In this document: positions 23,191 to 35,500 of the stretch, in pieces | How the letters are laid out: every line of letters starts with the position of its first letter | Numbering within the stretch: the stretch's first letter is position 1 | From: Sebastes aleutianus | Lineage: Eukaryota; Chordata; Actinopteri; Perciformes; Sebastidae | Direction: 5' to 3' | Assembly (NCBI GenBank): GCA_916700875.1 | Contig: CAKAKS010000034.1 | Span: 17,761,718-17,825,717, forward strand | Length of the DNA: 64,000 bases | Made by a program: the position numbers and the translations under genes | The notes under the pieces: generated by a model | Database searches by the model: none | What the model was told of the DNA's origin: nothing | Seen by the model: only the letters and a program-made list of their open reading frames with translations

Positions 23191-24430
23191 AATATTCAAG
23201 CTTTGGCAGAAAAACTCCAAAAACAATGAACATATGTGACCAAATTAAAAAATGAAAAGTTAGATGGCTCATATGAATAGGCTGTTCGAAGATATTTTTT
23301 TTAATTTACCAGGGCCCCACGCTTCATTGTGAGTTTTCCAGAGCTACTGTAAGGCATCATCCTCCCTGCCTCTGTGACAGCCTATTATAGCAATTACTCT
23401 ACTGTCCTCATTAACTGCCCTCATCACATGCACCAAACATGCTGCCATATTGTGTGTGGAAGCACTATTTGTCACAGTGCAGCAGAGTCCGAGAGGGCAG
23501 TGAGTGATTGGTAGTAAGTGGACAGACAGAGTAGTGGGGGGAAGGTAGGATGATGGGGGGCCAGATGGAGGAGCAGAACAATCTGATTGACCTCTGTGGC
23601 TAATCCACTCGTCACAGTGTGTGAGTGTTTTACTATCATCTCCCAGCATATGGCCAGCAGGTCATGCTCCGTTAAAGACTGTGTGACTGGACGCAGACAC
23701 AGACGGACACAATGGTCTCCAGACTCACCTACTACCTCCATCTCAGGTGAGGAACCAGAGAAGGAGACAGCATCTCTCTGTGTGTGTGTGTGTGTGCATA
23801 ATCCTTTTCATTTGCATGTATGTTGCTGTTTGAGTGTGGATGTTCAGATTCTTAAAAAAAGGCATTTGTTCCACATTCAGGTGCCAATATTTTACCATTT
23901 TAACAGCTTAAATTTTTTAAAAACACCTGGAAATTTGTAGTTTCAAATATTAAGATGTCATTCAGTTTATGTATGTTGAAACATATTGTGTCACTTAAAC
24001 ATTTTCTGCTGTATATGGAAAGATATTCATCAAGTTTTGTTTACTCCCAGGGTGTGATATTCCCTGCTATAAATGTGCTGTGATCACTGATGCTGAACAC
24101 TATCCAGAGCTTTGGTTTCAAAATAAGAGTATATATGAAAGTATGTAGACAACAAAAATCATTTTGAGGTGAGTTTTTTTTTTTTTAGGTTTTTGGATGT
24201 ATAGTTACCAGGAACTTTGCAATATTTCACCTGCAAGATGATATGATACACATAAAATATGATGCATGGCAATGTTTTAAACAACCTACCACCTATTAAA
24301 ATGAGATCTCCGTGCAACACTAATTATTACTCATTTAAAACACTGAGTGGAACCATTCTTTAAAATGAGGTGAGCCTTGCATGATGAAGTACATTTTACT
24401 GCGGATGCACTAAGTAAGAAGTAGCACCTT
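23191..24430. other. Spacer between FKBP6 and ARHGAP18
   Basis: No supported gene. About 23300-23760 is less repetitive than its surroundings and contains two short open frames ending at a gtgagg donor at 23747. The longer one (from ATG 23650) ends in the wrong phase for ARHGAP18 exon 2 and the shorter (from ATG 23712) in the right phase, but neither has other support. A short TG tract lies at 23780-23797. Confidence 0.35.
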
Positions 24431-24439
24431 CACTTCTTA

Positions 24440-25265
24440 CTTGTTTTTGGTGCTTTTACCTTCAGTCTGGCCTTCAGCTGAGCAGCTGTCAATCACTTGC
24501 GAACTCCGATCAAACGGTCAAACTAGGTAGCGCCGATCAAATATGAATCAATATTCTGTTACTGTAATGTCTATTTCTCGCCTCAAATGTTTTCAGAAAC
24601 ATCTTGTAGTGTACTGTTTAGCTGTAAAATGGGACAGTTTGTGACCCGGCAGCCATGTTGAGATCAGTTGAAGAAATACCAAGCACCGCCCACCAGCCGG
24701 AGCACAGCCAATAGGAACTCTCTCTCTCTCTCTGAAATGACCTGTGATTGGCCAAAGTCTCCAGTCACGGGCTAGATTTTCTAAAGCCTGTAAACAGAGC
24801 CATGAGGTGGTGCAGAAGTCTAGTTTTCTCTCAGAACACTTGAATTACAATATGCTGAAAGGTTATTATGGAATTTTAGCCCAATGATGCCAAAATATAC
24901 TGCCACCTGCTACTTTAATTAGGAAAAGTCAGACTTGTCCTCTTGGTAGCTGCAGTTTTTAACGGTTTATTTGTGGTCATATTGCGAAACAACCAGCCAC
25001 GTCTCATAAAAATGAATTACTTCATAGCTTTTGCTGTTGCTGGCAGTGAGTCTGAGAGTGAATACAGGGTCGAGCTAAAGAAACGCCAGTGTCAATATCT
25101 GTGACTTTATGCCAAGTTGTTGATTAATGTCTTGACTGAGTTTCCATCTTTCCCCTCTTTATATAATTACATTTCTATAAGTCTAGTATTCTCTCAAAAC
25201 ACTTGAATTACAATATGCTGAAAGGTTATTATGGAATTTTTGCCCAATGATGCCAAAAATATGTC
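24440..25265. repeat. Dispersed repeat with an 85-bp direct duplication
   Basis: About 24440-24910 resembles a common teleost element (CCGGCAGCCATGTTGAGATC and a short CT tract at 24720). The block AGAACACTTGAATTACAATA to CCAATGATGCCAAAA at 24816-24900 recurs nearly unchanged at 25179-25262, about 363 bases downstream in the same orientation. Confidence 0.55.
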
Positions 25266-25610
25266 TGCATATACTGCAGGTTTAATAGCTTTCAAATTGA
25301 ATATTAACACTGAAATTAAAAATGTTTCAGATGTGAAGTGGGGTGTGCATTTATTAAATTAAAGAGATGCATTATGTGTAGAGTGAATGTGGTAAATGAT
25401 GTGGTTTGTTGTTATTTATAGCCTCCATTGAAGCATATTGCACCAGGAAGTAGTTGGTACCCTCTTGCAGCAGCAGGAGGCGCCACATCACCTATGAAAC
25501 ATTTCTCCTGTGGTTTCAGCCAATCCCTGCTCTGTGTTGTATCTGTAATCCAGCCCCTGTGTCCTGCCTCACAAACACACACACAAGTTGTAGAGAAAGA
25601 CGAGAAGAAG

Positions 25611-25776
25611 TAGAGGGAGAAGGAGGAGGAGAGTTTGATGTCAGCATGAGTCGGCAACATAACAGCCCAGCTGTGGCAGACAGATAGAGATAGACAGATA
25701 AATAAATAGGTGAATAGAGAGACTATCAATTAGTGAGTGAAGAAGAAGAAAGAAGGAAAAGAAAAGGAGGAGAAAC
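25611..25776 (+). promoter_or_regulatory. arhgap18: ARHGAP18 5' leader with short upstream ORF
   Basis: This purine-rich leader lies directly upstream of the ARHGAP18 ATG. It contains an upstream ORF at 25646-25687 (MSRQHNSPAVADR then TAG), whose first 11 bases match those of the main start, so the leader appears internally duplicated. GATA/GACA-like low-complexity sequence follows at 25680-25715. The exact transcription start is not visible. The same leader is duplicated at 20104-20314. Confidence 0.5.
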
Positions 25777-28310
25777 ATGAGTCGGCAGCAGCAGCAGCAG
25801 TCCCAGGGAGTGGTTTTAACGGGTTACCACAGCAACGCGGAACTGCAGCCCAAAACTGGACCGCGTGCCTCCAGCTGTGCGTCAGCCCAGGACCACGAGC
25901 CCCCCGTGCCCAGGTGTGTGTAGTCGCTTTAGAATGAGGTCAGGTACAGGTGTACAGGTGTGTGAGTGTGTGTGTGAAAGAAAGAGAGCAAAGGTCACAG
26001 TGATAGTGTTGTTTTCCTTATTTTTGCAAAGAAAGCTGTGCAGAGTATAGTTGAAAAAAGCAAACCATCCTTCAGTGTGTTAAACGAACCTGAACCCAGC
26101 ACAACCTGCTTAATTACAGCTTCTTTTATTTTCCATGATGAGGTCAACAACTCCGCCCTAAGCTTTGCCCTGCCTGGCTTGTGTTGTTCCTTTTAGTTTA
26201 CCACATTCCTAATCAGCAGGTTATAACCTTGACTTGGTTACACTAGCACAGATTGTTTTGCAAGGTTGCCTATCTTAACTACACCACTGTAGGTCTGATG
26301 ATAATCTTTGTTCCAATAATGTGCAATTTAAGAAAACATTGCTCTGAATCAGTGCCAAGTGTCTGCAATATAAAATAGCAACTTGCTTGTTGTTGGACTA
26401 TATGGTTGAAAGTATATTGAGCTCATTCTAAGTAATGTCTCAATCAAGAATGCCAAATAGTTGATAATAATAATAATAATAATCTTTATTTGTATAGCAC
26501 CTTTCTAAATATAGTTTCAAAGTGCTTGCACAGATACAATGAAATACAGACAAAATAAAAACAACAATAAAAGACCAAACATAAAGACCAAATAATGAGA
26601 AAACTAAAACCCGTAACCAGCAGTATCAAAACAATAAGTTACTACACATAAGCCAAAAGAGGACAATATAAGGTGTGGGAAAAGGTGCACCAAGCTGTTG
26701 CCTTATGGAGTTAAAAAAAAGCCTTTTTATAAAAATGGGATTTTAAAAGAGGTTTAAAATTGGTAGTAGAGCTGGCTAACCTGAGGTCCTGAGGTAGGCT
26801 GTTCCACAGGCTAGGGGCATTGATGGCAAAGGCCCTGTCACCCTTAGTCACCAGCCTAGACCTGCCTGATGGTTCCCAGCTCCTAGATGTGAAGATTTGC
26901 TGCTTTTCTTCATATTAAGTTGAACATCTTTGGGTTTTGCACTTGTTAGTTGAACAAAATAAGTAATATTAAGTAATATTTCAAGACATCTCTTTTAGGC
27001 TCTTGGAAATTAAGGGCCCTTTTCACAATTTTCTGATTTGTTTTTTATTATTATGATCAAACAATTAATTGATTGAGAAAATAATTAGATTAATTGATTA
27101 GTTGTCAATTATTAAATTAATCGCCAACTATTTTAATGATCAGTTTGACATTTTCTTTGAGAAAAAAAGTCAAAATTCTCTGATTCCAGCTTCTTAAATG
27201 TGAATATTTTCTGGTTTCTTTACTCCTCTATGACGGTAAACTGAACACTTTGAGTTGTGGATCGAAACAAGACATTTGAGGACGTCATCTAAGGGCTTTA
27301 GGCAACACTGATTGACATTTATTACCATTTTATGACATTTTATAGACCAAACAACTAATCGATTAATCAATAAGATTAATTAATAATTGTTAGTTGCAGC
27401 CCTAAACTTATGGAGAAATAACTGTCAGGAACAGCAGCCTACTGTACAGCAGCCGGACTACCAGGTTAAAAGGAGACTCATATCTCTTAAATCATCTACT
27501 AGGTCATAATTTTTTTAATTAATCGTTTAGTCTATGAAAAATAGTGGAAAATGCACGTTCTCACAGCCCAATGTGACAGCTTCAAATGTCTTGTTTTGTC
27601 TCACCAACCATCCAACTCTCAAAAATATTGCGTTTTCAGTGATATAAAATGGAGAAAAGCAGCAAGTCATCACATTAAAGAAGCTAAAACCAACAAATAT
27701 GTCTTTTTTGCTTGATAAATGAGTTAAATGATCAACTAATCATTGAATGTATAATATAATGTTGAATATTTTAGCAGGAAAATATACAGAGGGGTACAAA
27801 TGAAAGGGAAAAGCAACAGTAAGTGTCTTAATAAGGTGTTTGGCCACAGTGTTTGGCATTCAGTTAGGTTGAGATGTGGGGATTTTTCACACTCATCAGA
27901 GCTTCCAATGAGCCCTGAACTGTATAGAAACATCTGCATTTGTTAGATTTCTACATTAATTTACTATGATGGAGTCACATCATCTGTTTTCATTGCATGA
28001 TAACCGTCTTGTCTGCTTCTCACATTGAGGAAAAGGCACATCTGAGGTGCTGTATGTCACAGAGGAAACACTGAATGGGAACTAAGCTCACATGGAAACA
28101 ACTGTACAGTTACAGTGTTTTATTTATAACCGAGCACACTTGTTTATTCGTCCGGGCCGGCGCTGGCTGTGTGTGTGTGTGTCCAGTTCATGTTTAGATC
28201 AGCAAACAACTGCTGTCAACAACTGTGGTGTGGTGAAAGTAAACAACTCAGTGTCCAGCTGGCATTCAGACGTATACACACCTGCCTCTCTGTGTTTGTG
28301 TGTGTATATA

Positions 28311-28353
<43 letters not shown>

Positions 28354-28516
28354 CCAGATGGCTAGTCCAGCTAACTGGAAAAAAAACAGCATCACGTTAC
28401 AGCCTGCCTTTGTCTCACCTCCCACAGCAAAGTGTGTGTGTCCTGTCTAGGTTGACGTGGAGGCTTCGTTTTGTGGTCATTGTTTCCCCGGGTCAGGAAA
28501 TGAGAGACAGAGAGAC

Positions 28517-28559
<43 letters not shown>

Positions 28560-30563
28560 GGCCTTTTACCAGCGGCAGTGGACATCCGACCTAAGGAGCC
28601 TTAGGTTACGTGTCCGCTTTTAGATGCCCCGAGAAGGAGAAGTTGAGCTTTTAGCTAAAGGGAAGCGTGTTCCTGTTGTGTTTTCCATCGTCGTGTAGGA
28701 ACCGGTGCTTCCCCCTCAAGCATCTTTAGTGGTGTGACTTAGTCAGTGGACACACATGGTTTAGATTAATTCACTGTGTGAGGCAACAGACAGCCTGACC
28801 TCACGGCAGAAATACAACACTGCACAGGAAATGACATCTGCGGAAAGGAAGAGAAGCTGTGAAAGGTTACAATATGTCAGATCAGCAACAAAACAGTCAT
28901 CAAAGTGGACACAAATTACTACTATAAATGAGCAGAAGAATAATAATAATCCAGAGAATCAGATGGCAAAACAGCAGCAATCTGGTGCCTGACAGGGATG
29001 GAGTGGCAGAAAGATTGACAAAAACAAACTGGCAGATTCGTCAAAACTAAACGCAGATGATTTATTCAACCAGTTCAGGGACGTCGCTGAGACCAGAGAG
29101 GGGGAACAGAGGCAGCCTCTGTTTTTCCACAGAGGGCAGCTGGCACCTGTTGATCTCAATGGGAATACCACGCACACAATTCTCATCCTCTTTCCCCTTC
29201 TTATGTTGGCTGCACAACATCCTCAGCTGCCCATTGTTCACTTTTGAAGCTGAAAAATCATACAACTAAATCGGATCTTCTACCTCATCCATCTCAAGTG
29301 GTGGAAGCAGTACTCATATCCTTTAAAAGATTATTTTTAACATTTTGGGAAATATGCAAGTGTGCTTTCTTGCTGAGAGTTAGATGAGAAGATTGATAGC
29401 TACTTGTTTAGTTTTACACTTTGTTTTTTTGTATGGATCAAACAAGACATAACGTGTTAACTAGTGAGCTTTAGGTGCTGGTAGACAGATTTGCTACTTC
29501 AGTTTGGACAGAGCCAGGCTAGCTGTTTCCCCCTGTTTCCAGTCTTTGTGCTAAGCTAGGCTAACCAGCTCCTGGCTGTACTGTAGCATCATATTTACCG
29601 TACAGACAAGAGAGTGGTATCGATCTTCTCAACTTACTCTTCGCAAGTATTCCTTTAAGTAAAAGTAGTAATAGGCCTACCACAGTGTAAAAGTACTTAC
29701 AATTAATGCATTCAAAATGTATCTTAAAGGGACAGTGTGTAGGATTTGGTGGCATCTAGTGGTGTGGTTGCAGATTGCAACCAATTGAGTACCCCTCCGC
29801 TCACTCCTACCTTTCCAAGACTGCGGTAACGTGAGACGGCAAGTGCAAAACCGCGGTAACGGCTTTTGCCTCGCTCAGAGGCCATCTTTACCATAATAAC
29901 ACTACTTTAGGAGCAACGGAAGTCAGACAGTGGCTGCCGGTACCACGGTTTTGCACTCTGCGGCTCACGGTACAGCAGTTTCACAAGCGTGTCGGACAAC
30001 TACGGTGGCCTTCATGTAACATAAAAAACACGAAAGGCTCTCTCTAGAGCCAGTGTTTGGTTTGTCCGTTCTGGGCTACTGTAGAAACATGGTGGAGCAA
30101 CATGGATGACTCCGTGAAGAGGACCCGCTCCCTATGTAGATATGAAGGGCTCATTCTGAGCTAACGAAAATACAACGATTCTTAGTGTCAGGTGATTATA
30201 CACTAATGAAAACATAGTTATGAATATTATATTCCATTTCTGCTAATAGATCTCCCGAAATATTACACACTGCTCCTTTAAGTAAAAATAAATAAGTATT
30301 ATCAGAAAAATATACCTGTAAATGTAATGACCATGCAGAATGGCCTCATTTAACTAAATGGCAGTTTAGTTGGGAGCTTTGTCACTGAGTGGTACTCTAG
30401 AAACACTCTCAGGTCATGTGAGATCAAATAGTTCACTTCCTCAGATCTCAACTCACATTCAGCTCATCAGTGCTGAACTTGCTCTTTGTTGGGTGATACC
30501 ATTTCCTTCTATTTCTGTTTGCACCTCGCAGTGTGGCATTTACTTTTACAAGCTGTTTTCTCT

Positions 30564-30603
<40 letters not shown>

Positions 30604-32556
30604 CCACACACACTCTTATGTCGACAGCTCTGAGCAGGTGATAAAAGGTGTGCAGATAAAGGTACAAAGAGTAGAACAATAACACACACAGCTGCAGCAC
30701 TGTTTTCCTTTGAAGGTCATTTGTCCATGCATGTAAGAAAGTGTGCCAGAGTGAGAATGTGTTTGTTTTACTCACAAGGGCAGAGCTAAGTCATGTGCAC
30801 TATTGTTTGTAAAGCTTTGGATAATTTGTTTGCATTATTGTGGGTGTTTTTCTGCACTTTCAAAGCGTATGAACTGGGATAGCTGCACTCCAAAAAACAC
30901 ACACAAATATGTCAGTGCCATGACCTATTCACTCAGAGGAAGCATGCCTGTCATGCTTTTGAGGCTGACAAATTGCTGAGTGGTCAACAACAATTACTTG
31001 GAAGCTGCAAAGCTTAATTTTTAACATGGTTGTAAATATTTTTTTTTCTACTACTTGATCATAGTTAAATGGAAAACAAGCTCTCTTAGCCAATCAGAGT
31101 GCCTAGGGTTGCATCATAGTCTGTTCTATATCCAATCAATAGCTACACCTATTTCTAGTCGGCTTTGGATCTTTGTGGTGTATCAGACAGATTTGGATTA
31201 ACACCAAATATCTACAGAAATACCTACCTACGGAGGTAATAAATCAAGTGAGAAGTAGGGTCATTTTCTCATAGACTTCTATACAATCAGACTTCTTTTT
31301 GCAACCAGAGGAGTCGCCCCCTGCTGGCTGTTAGAAAGAATGCAAGTTTAAGGCACTTCTGCGTTGGCTTCACTTTTCAGATCAAAGAGTCGCCCACTGC
31401 AATTCACAAGTACAACTGAGGGTTGATGGGAATGTCATTAGTTTAAGTATTTGTCATGAAGTATTGGGAAATTAAAAGTTTTGACCCTGATGATGGCGCT
31501 ATATGAAAAGTTAAGGGATCACCAAAGTGATAATTCATCCGGAGGTGGGACATAAGTTTGTGCAGAAAATTTCATTAATTCATTTAATATCCATACAATA
31601 GTTGCTAGATGAAAAGTCAGGGGATCACCAAAGTCTTTAAGATTTATCCTCTGGAGAGAATGAATGTGTGTACAAACCTTCATGTCAATCCATCTGACAG
31701 TTGGACAGACGGACGTTACCATGCCGCTAGCGTGGCTAAAAATAGTACAAATGCAAGATAAGTGTGAACACATAGATAACAAGAAGTATCATACTTTGGG
31801 TTAAAGCAAATACACACTCGTAAATATCCTGCAGCTGAATGAATAAACCACTGCTTAACCTCCTCAATAATTTCAACTACCAACACTGACAAACTAATGT
31901 GTGTTAGTATTTTTGTGAGCGTGTGTTGTTTGCTAATCTCTGATTTATGGTTCAGTCAACCCGTTCTTCATACTGTCGCTCTGGATGAAGGTAAATGATT
32001 AACTCCTGGAGTTCATGTGTGTGTCTGCCACACAATCTGCTTCCAAGTTAAACAAAAATATTCTCGAGTATATCAGAAAACAAGGACATTTTTGCCATTC
32101 CTCACAAATTAAAACATTTCACTTGGTGAGGCTTTAGTGAGGCAATGAACATATAGTAGGTCGGGGGAATGACTTGCTAAGTTTGCTATTTTTCAAAACA
32201 AAGAAAGGCAAAGGTCGAGGAGTCAGACAGCGTGTTTTCTACATGTGTTATCACACTAGACTAGATCATACTGGGAGGAGAGAAGATGGTACCATAAGGA
32301 GAGAGATATATAGGTAAACAGGGAGGAAAGTAGGGGTGAAATACAAAGTACTAAGTAGAAAGGAAAAGGAAAGACACAAGTCCCAGGCGAGGTGTAGGAG
32401 GAGAGGAAATGGATGAGGAGGAGGAGGGGTGTTTAAGAAAAGAGAGGAAGGAAGGAGAGGAGGCGGCCTTGTTAAAATACCTGATGGTCTCTGTTAAAAC
32501 CAGATCAAAGTGTGTGTGATTTATATTTACCAGTGTTTTTATGGCTTTATGGCTAC

Positions 32557-32590
<34 letters not shown>

Positions 32591-35500
32591 CAGGAAGTCT
32601 ACTGTGGTATGTGGCCTTGGCTCAGCGTGAACCCTCGCTGCAAAGCTCTGCTGATAATTCCAAATTAATTAATATAGAACATCAACTCGATGCTGTTCAG
32701 CCTGACTTCCTGTTAGCCTCGCACGGTCATTTATTTCCTTTCATCTCCATTACAATTCATGTCCTAATAGTCTGTTAAACAAGAGTTATACAATTTGGTC
32801 TCTAAATATTTGAAACATCATTATTTTCGCCTTTAATTGCACTCATTTCTTATACAAGTTTTTTTTTAATTCACTGTAATTGCGTCATCTCCCACAAATG
32901 GGGCCCCCTTTTTAGATCATCTACACCATCTGAAATGTTGTCCTTTACTTAAAGCATTACTATTAAGCCAGTCTGTATTTTAAATATTTTTTTCTTTTAA
33001 AACATCAGTCCACATCATGTCACTACGTGTGGTGTTTTTAAATGTCAGACTAAAGTGCCAAATGTGTAACAAACAGTGCTGTCTTCAAAGTTAAATTAAA
33101 CTGTAATATGTAATATATATTGGTGCGGTCATGTTGTGGCTTGTTTACTTCATGTCATACTTAATATCCCGGGTTGTTGCTTTCATTTCAGTCTGACAAA
33201 TATACAGCTGTATTTGGATCTAGTCGAGAGTGAACTGATGATTATTTAGTAGATGGATCAATGTGTTGACAGCAACCTTCCTGCCTTATTGGCATGGGAC
33301 ACATGCTGTAGGCAGCTGCACCATCAGTCAGTTGTACTATAACTGTAGCTGCTCACTCCATAATAACTCTATAGCCTCAAGTTGAAGAGAAACAGAGAGA
33401 GAGAGAGAGAGATAGAGAATGTGCTGTGTCAGATGTAACTTCCTGTCACAACAAAGGGGACATTCAGTTGGACATCAGCAAAGCCAAAAGCATGAGAGCC
33501 ACATTAAAACACACATTAACAAACATTTTGTTAATAGTTATGATTAACCAACAGCTTTATATTCTACTGGCACTTCTGTTGTTGTTCATATTGTGTACAG
33601 CTCCGCCAAACGCCCTGCCGCCATTTCTTTGTTGTCACTCTTTCAGCATTTATAATTATACAATACAATGCAAAGTAGTAGGACGTACTGCTTATAGTAT
33701 TAGCAGTAGTAGAGTCGCCCTGTTTGGGAGTACTGTGACCATGTGGTTGTATGTATATGTGGACGCCGTAAAGAATGAATGAATGAGATAAGGATGTTAA
33801 AGGACATTGTTGAGGCCTCCCGTGCAACATATATTAAAGCTATGACATTTGACACGTATGACACATAGAGTGGGAATTGTAGAACATTTTAGGGCTGTTT
33901 TAGTCTGCTGTAAATGTAATGTAAAAACCTTAAAACACTACAGTATTATATAAAATGTATTTACACAACATAGTCTGTGACACATGGCCTCATTATGTTG
34001 TGTAATGGTTTTCATATGGGGAGTGTCTCTGTGTAATAAATACGGTCATACACAGTTTCAATAATTACACGCTAGACAACCTGTACGAGGTCATCCTAAC
34101 CATAATTAGCTCTAATGGTTCACATTGTCTTGTTAGGCTTGGCTTGGCTTGGCTTGGCTAAACCACACTAATATACTGTGTGCTGGGATGAGCTGGCTGT
34201 GTGAGAGCTGCTATTCTTAGTCCCCGCTGATGTTCTTCTCATTAGTTGACTGGCTGACTGGAATTTAACATACTGCTGGCTCATCTATCTGACTGACTCA
34301 CTGACCCGTTTGTGCCATTGCAATATGAATATAGTAGGGCTGCCCCCTCATGGTCGATTAGTCGACTGATCGGCCGTTTTGGTCTTAGTACACTAAGATT
34401 TCTTTAATCATTTAGTCGTTTTTTATGCTTTTTTTTTAATGCTGAGTGACATTTCTCTGGTAAACACAAGAATCAAAGTGGTGCTTTTGTGTGACACAGA
34501 TCTGTCGATTAAATCAACTAATTGATTAGTCGACTGAGAATTTCTTTGGTCGAGGACAGCCAAAACATTGCTGCATACACACCTCTTTACAGAGCACAAC
34601 ACAACTGGTTCTCAGACAATCTAACATTTATAATCCAGGGATATTTTTTACGAGGTATCTATCATAACGTCACTGGTAAACAAGGTGCAAAGTACACAGC
34701 TATAAGTGAACATGTTCTTTTCAAATCAAGAGGAATAGTTTTGTTGGGGCATGTTGGACAGGTTTTTTAAGGATTGTGCCAACTGATCACCAGATTTAGT
34801 ATCTTTCTACCTGTCTGACTCACCTGTCTCTGTCACCTGTGTCTCTCTCGTAGCCGCAGAACCGGCCACTACACTGTTCAGCAGAACCAGAACACACAGC
34901 ATGGAGACAGATCTGGGCCTTCCTCTCCCATCAGCGGTACCAAACCCACCGGCACTGACTCACCGTCGCTACTCATCCCAAGCGCTGGCGCTTGGCCCAG
35001 GTCTCCGGCCTCCTCCAGCCCTAAGCTAGGCTCCAGCCCTAAGCTAGGCTCCAGCCCTAGACTCAGTCCCAGGTCTAGGTCCAGACTGCGGCCACAATGC
35101 CATCGCAGCAACTCTCAGGTAGACTGCGAATGATGTGATAAAGTTGTGGTGGTGCCTCACTTGTGGGATTCTGTTTTTGGGGGAAATCTTACAGTAAGTG
35201 CAAAAAGAGGTATTGAGTGTTTCTGCACTGTGTTTTCCAGGGCTTAATTGTGGAGCAGTGTACATTAAAGGTAGAGTTTGTAGGATTTGTAGCTCACGTT
35301 AGCGCAGTTTCAGCATGTCAGTGAACTACGGTGGTCTTCAAGTAACGTAAATACGCGAAAGGCTCTCTCCAAAGCCCGTGTTTGGTTTGTCCGTTCTGGG
35401 CTACTGTAGAAACATGGCGGACTCCGCAAAGAGGACCTGCTCCCTATGTAGATATGAAGGGCTCATTCTAAGCTAAGGAAAACACAACGATTCTTAGTTT

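Noticed and set aside
23650..23746. Alternative first exon for ARHGAP18
   Set aside because: The longer frame (from ATG 23650) ends in phase 1, whereas exon 2 needs phase 2. The shorter frame from ATG 23712 fits the phase but is only 11 codons with no family similarity.
28092..28604. 170-codon open frame in ARHGAP18 intron 1
   Set aside because: Most of its length is TG and ACAG microsatellite translation (CVCV, DRQT); no splice signals or family motifs.
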